Origin: Rhodovulum sulfidophilum | Lineage (GTDB): Bacteria; Pseudomonadota; Alphaproteobacteria; Rhodobacterales; Rhodobacteraceae | Direction of reading: 5' to 3' | NCBI GenBank assembly: GCA_003241785.1 | Contig: QFPW01000004.1 | Location: 62,001-126,000, forward strand | Length of the DNA stretch: 64,000 nt | In this document: piece after piece, positions 62,706 to 64,000 of the stretch | Layout: each line of letters opens with the position of its first letter | How positions within the stretch are numbered: position 1 is the first letter of the stretch | Position numbers and translations under genes: made by a program | Notes under the pieces: generated by a model | Told to the model about the DNA's origin: nothing | Database searches by the model: none | The model's input: the letters and a program-made list of their open reading frames with translations, nothing else

Positions 62706-62793
62706 GTAGGGTGGGCGATTCCGCCCACCCTACGACGTGGGAGATCGCCCACCCTCGGACGCGGGGGATGGTGGGCGGAATCGCCCACCCTAC
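62706..62793. repeat. REP cluster upstream of the RAYT gene
   Basis: A symmetrical full copy 62706-62729 (+) whose right side continues into CTAC (to 62733), a decayed minus-orientation copy at about 62737-62756, and a full minus copy 62770-62793. The last supplies the TAG stop (62790-62792 on the minus strand) of the DUF2938 gene. Confidence 0.9.
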
Positions 62794-63269
62794 GCCAGTG
62801 CCAGCCCCGTCAGCCACAGCCCGAGGCCGAAGACCGTATGCGCGGCGAGGTTCATCGCCCGGACCTTCGCCGGGTTCGGCGTCTTCGAGGCGGCCCAGCC
62901 GAGGCCGAGCCCGGGTTGCAGCAGGAACCAGCCGAAGCCGACCGTGACGATGCCGAAGATCCAGGCCGGCAGGAAGGTCGGCGCGGCGAGCCAGCCGGGG
63001 CCGGCGATCAGCGCGAAGATCACGCCATAGGCGATCCCGACCGCGTAATGCCCGATCCAGCCGAGCGCCAGCTCGTGCTCATAGGGCGCGGCCTTCGAGA
63101 TGTCGGCGTGGAAGACCTTGCCCTCGCGCAGGTGCCAGAACCAGCGGCCGACCGGCGCCCAGTTCGGCGGCGGCGCGCCGGTCGCGGCGGCGAGGCCGCG
63201 CTGCCAGAGATCGAAGAGGATATTGGCGCCGAGCCCGAGCAGCGCCCCCTGAACCACGAGCCCGAACAT
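62790..63269 (-). CDS. DUF2938-family membrane protein
   Basis: A 159-residue integral membrane protein with four helices: LVVQGALLGLGANILFDLWQRGL at the N-terminus, then NWAPVGRWFWHLREGKVFHADISKAAPYEHELALGWIGHYAVGIAYGVIFALIAG and FLPAWIFGIVTVGFGWFLLQPGLGLGWAASKTPNPAKVRAMNLAAHTVFGLGLWLTGL. These fit DUF2938, of unknown function. Its stop codon coincides with a REP GTAG. Solitary on the minus strand between the RAYT and a serine hydrolase. Confidence 0.82.
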   Translation of the reverse strand: MFGLVVQGALLGLGANILFDLWQRGLAAATGAPPPNWAPVGRWFWHLREGKVFHADISKAAPYEHELALGWIGHYAVGIAYGVIFALIAGPGWLAAPTFLPAWIFGIVTVGFGWFLLQPGLGLGWAASKTPNPAKVRAMNLAAHTVFGLGLWLTGLALA

Positions 63270-63432
63270 CGCTTCTCCCGGCCTGACGCGGCGCCCCCCT
63301 GGCCCCGCGCGGGCCGACGGCCCTGCCCCGGTGATAGCGAAGCGCGCCGGCGCGGAGAAGCCCCGGCGGGCGGGCGGCGCGGGTATTCGGCCCCCCGCGG
63401 GCCTGAAGCCGTCTCCGTCGCGCGCGGGAGTC

Positions 63433-63461
63433 GAGGCCCCGGGTCGAGCCCGGGGCGGCGG
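63433..63461 (+). repeat. Family-2 palindrome
   Basis: GAG then GCCCCGGG-TCGAG-CCCGGGGC (63436-63456), as at 37221, in the gap between the DUF2938 gene and the convergent-facing serine hydrolase stop. Confidence 0.72.
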
Positions 63462-63493
63462 ACCTCATCTCCCCGGCGCGGCGCGCGAGGTCC

Positions 63494-64000
63494 TCAGACG
63501 ACGGCCTCGATCAGGTCGCGCAGGTCGGAGAAATAGCCGCCGCTCCGCGCGGGCAGCGTCGGGTCGGAGGTGATGGCGACGACGGTCGCGCGCGACGGGA
63601 TCACGACAAGCATCTGGCCGCCGTAGCCGCGCGCGTAGGCGGCCTCGGCACCGCCGAAGCGGGTGAGGAACCAGCCCCAGCCATACTGGTCGCCGGAGAA
63701 GGGCGAGCGGGCGCGCGGCTCCCAGGAGCGCTCGATCCAGGCGCCGGGGACCACCTCCGCCCCCTGCCACGCGCCGCCGGCGAGGATCATCGCGCCGAAC
63801 CGGGCGAGCGCGCGCGGGCTGAGCGCCATCTCGTTGCCGCCGAGATAGTAGCCCTCGGGATCGCGGACCCAAGGTGGCACCTCGATCCCGAGTGGGTCGC
63901 CGAGCCAGTCGCGGGCGAGCGCCAGGAGCGAGCGGCCCGAGGCCTCGGCGAGGACCGCGCCCAGGAGATGCGTGGTGCCGGTCGAATAGATGAACCCGTC
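63494..64000 (-). CDS. Serine hydrolase of the beta-lactamase/PBP-like family, 5' end outside window
   Basis: About 168 residues of the C-terminal part are visible, frame open to base 64000. FIYSTGTTHLLGAVLAEASGRSLLALARDWLGDPLGIE contains the YS(T) second motif of class-C-type hydrolases, followed by YYLGGNEMALSPRALARFGAMILAGGAW and a C-terminal RGYGGQMLVVIPSRATVVAITSDP (the HGG/KTG-equivalent third motif). The SxxK nucleophile is upstream of the window. Substrate unknown; the family includes esterases and peptidases. Confidence 0.85.
   Translation of the reverse strand, partial: DGFIYSTGTTHLLGAVLAEASGRSLLALARDWLGDPLGIEVPPWVRDPEGYYLGGNEMALSPRALARFGAMILAGGAWQGAEVVPGAWIERSWEPRARSPFSGDQYGWGWFLTRFGGAEAAYARGYGGQMLVVIPSRATVVAITSDPTLPARSGGYFSDLRDLIEAVV

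Overview
The window is a chromosomal segment of a very GC-rich alphaproteobacterium, most probably a Rhodobacterales (Rhodobacteraceae/Paracoccaceae) member. The evidence is gene order rather than any single gene: surE-pcm-nlpD-like followed by tatABC and a DUF815 ATPase; acnA next to the cytochrome c maturation genes ccmABCDG, then ispZ/yciB and ftsY; and a flagellar block fliG-fliP-fliN-fliH-fliF / fliL-orphan-motE-motA. Genus cannot be read from the sequence. No rRNA, tRNA, CRISPR array or prophage was recognised. Because GC is high, long open frames lie antisense to or out of frame with almost every gene; they were discarded.

Layout. 1-2.8 kb: tail of an amino-acid ABC importer (binding protein, permease), a universal stress protein and a small acidic protein. 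2.8-7.3 kb: zinc homeostasis, with zur-znuC-znuB divergent from znuA around a Zur box and a CobW/ZNG-type zinc GTPase downstream. 7.4-11.2 kb: enolase, a thiamine-phosphate-synthase-like protein, and a MarR regulator with its MFS exporter. 11.3-16.6 kb: surE, pcm, a lipoprotein with two LysM domains and a degenerate LytM domain, a DUF815 ATPase, tatC-B-A. 16.7-24.3 kb: an orphan ABC ATPase, an atypical SDR behind a ParA-like ATPase, two PNPOx-fold proteins divergent from a cupin and a YceI protein, and a membrane alpha/beta hydrolase. 24.4-31.1 kb: prfC, a low-GC orphan gene, a phytase-like esterase, ferredoxin-NADP reductase, a DEAD-box helicase. 31.1-36.6 kb: a LysR regulator and an AtzE/AtzG/AtzH-type amidohydrolase cluster with a cysteine hydrolase and a permease (putative ureide-type catabolism). 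36.6-49.5 kb: dtd, acnA, ccmAB, mntH with a Mur-type box, ccmCDG, an acyltransferase, yciB/ispZ, an unrecognised two-gene membrane cassette, ftsY. 49.6-60 kb: an AI-2E-family permease and the flagellar block. 60-64 kb: a hairpin array, ettA, a REP-associated tyrosine transposase (RAYT), DUF2938 and the start of a serine hydrolase.

Two dispersed palindrome families run through the intergenic space. Family 1 (GTAG plus an 8-bp-stem hairpin) has twelve good copies in six clusters and flanks the RAYT gene, so the RAYT and its REP substrates are probably both present. In four genes (znuA, ettA, the RAYT and the DUF2938 gene) the TAG stop codon is the TAG of the REP GTAG. Family 2 (GTCCCGGATC-type) includes a 162-bp tandem block that separates fliN from fliP. 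The least explained coding items are the two-gene membrane cassette between yciB and ftsY, the PNPOx/GAF pair with helically phased TTAGG repeats, and the low-GC gene carrying a 31-bp internal inverted repeat.
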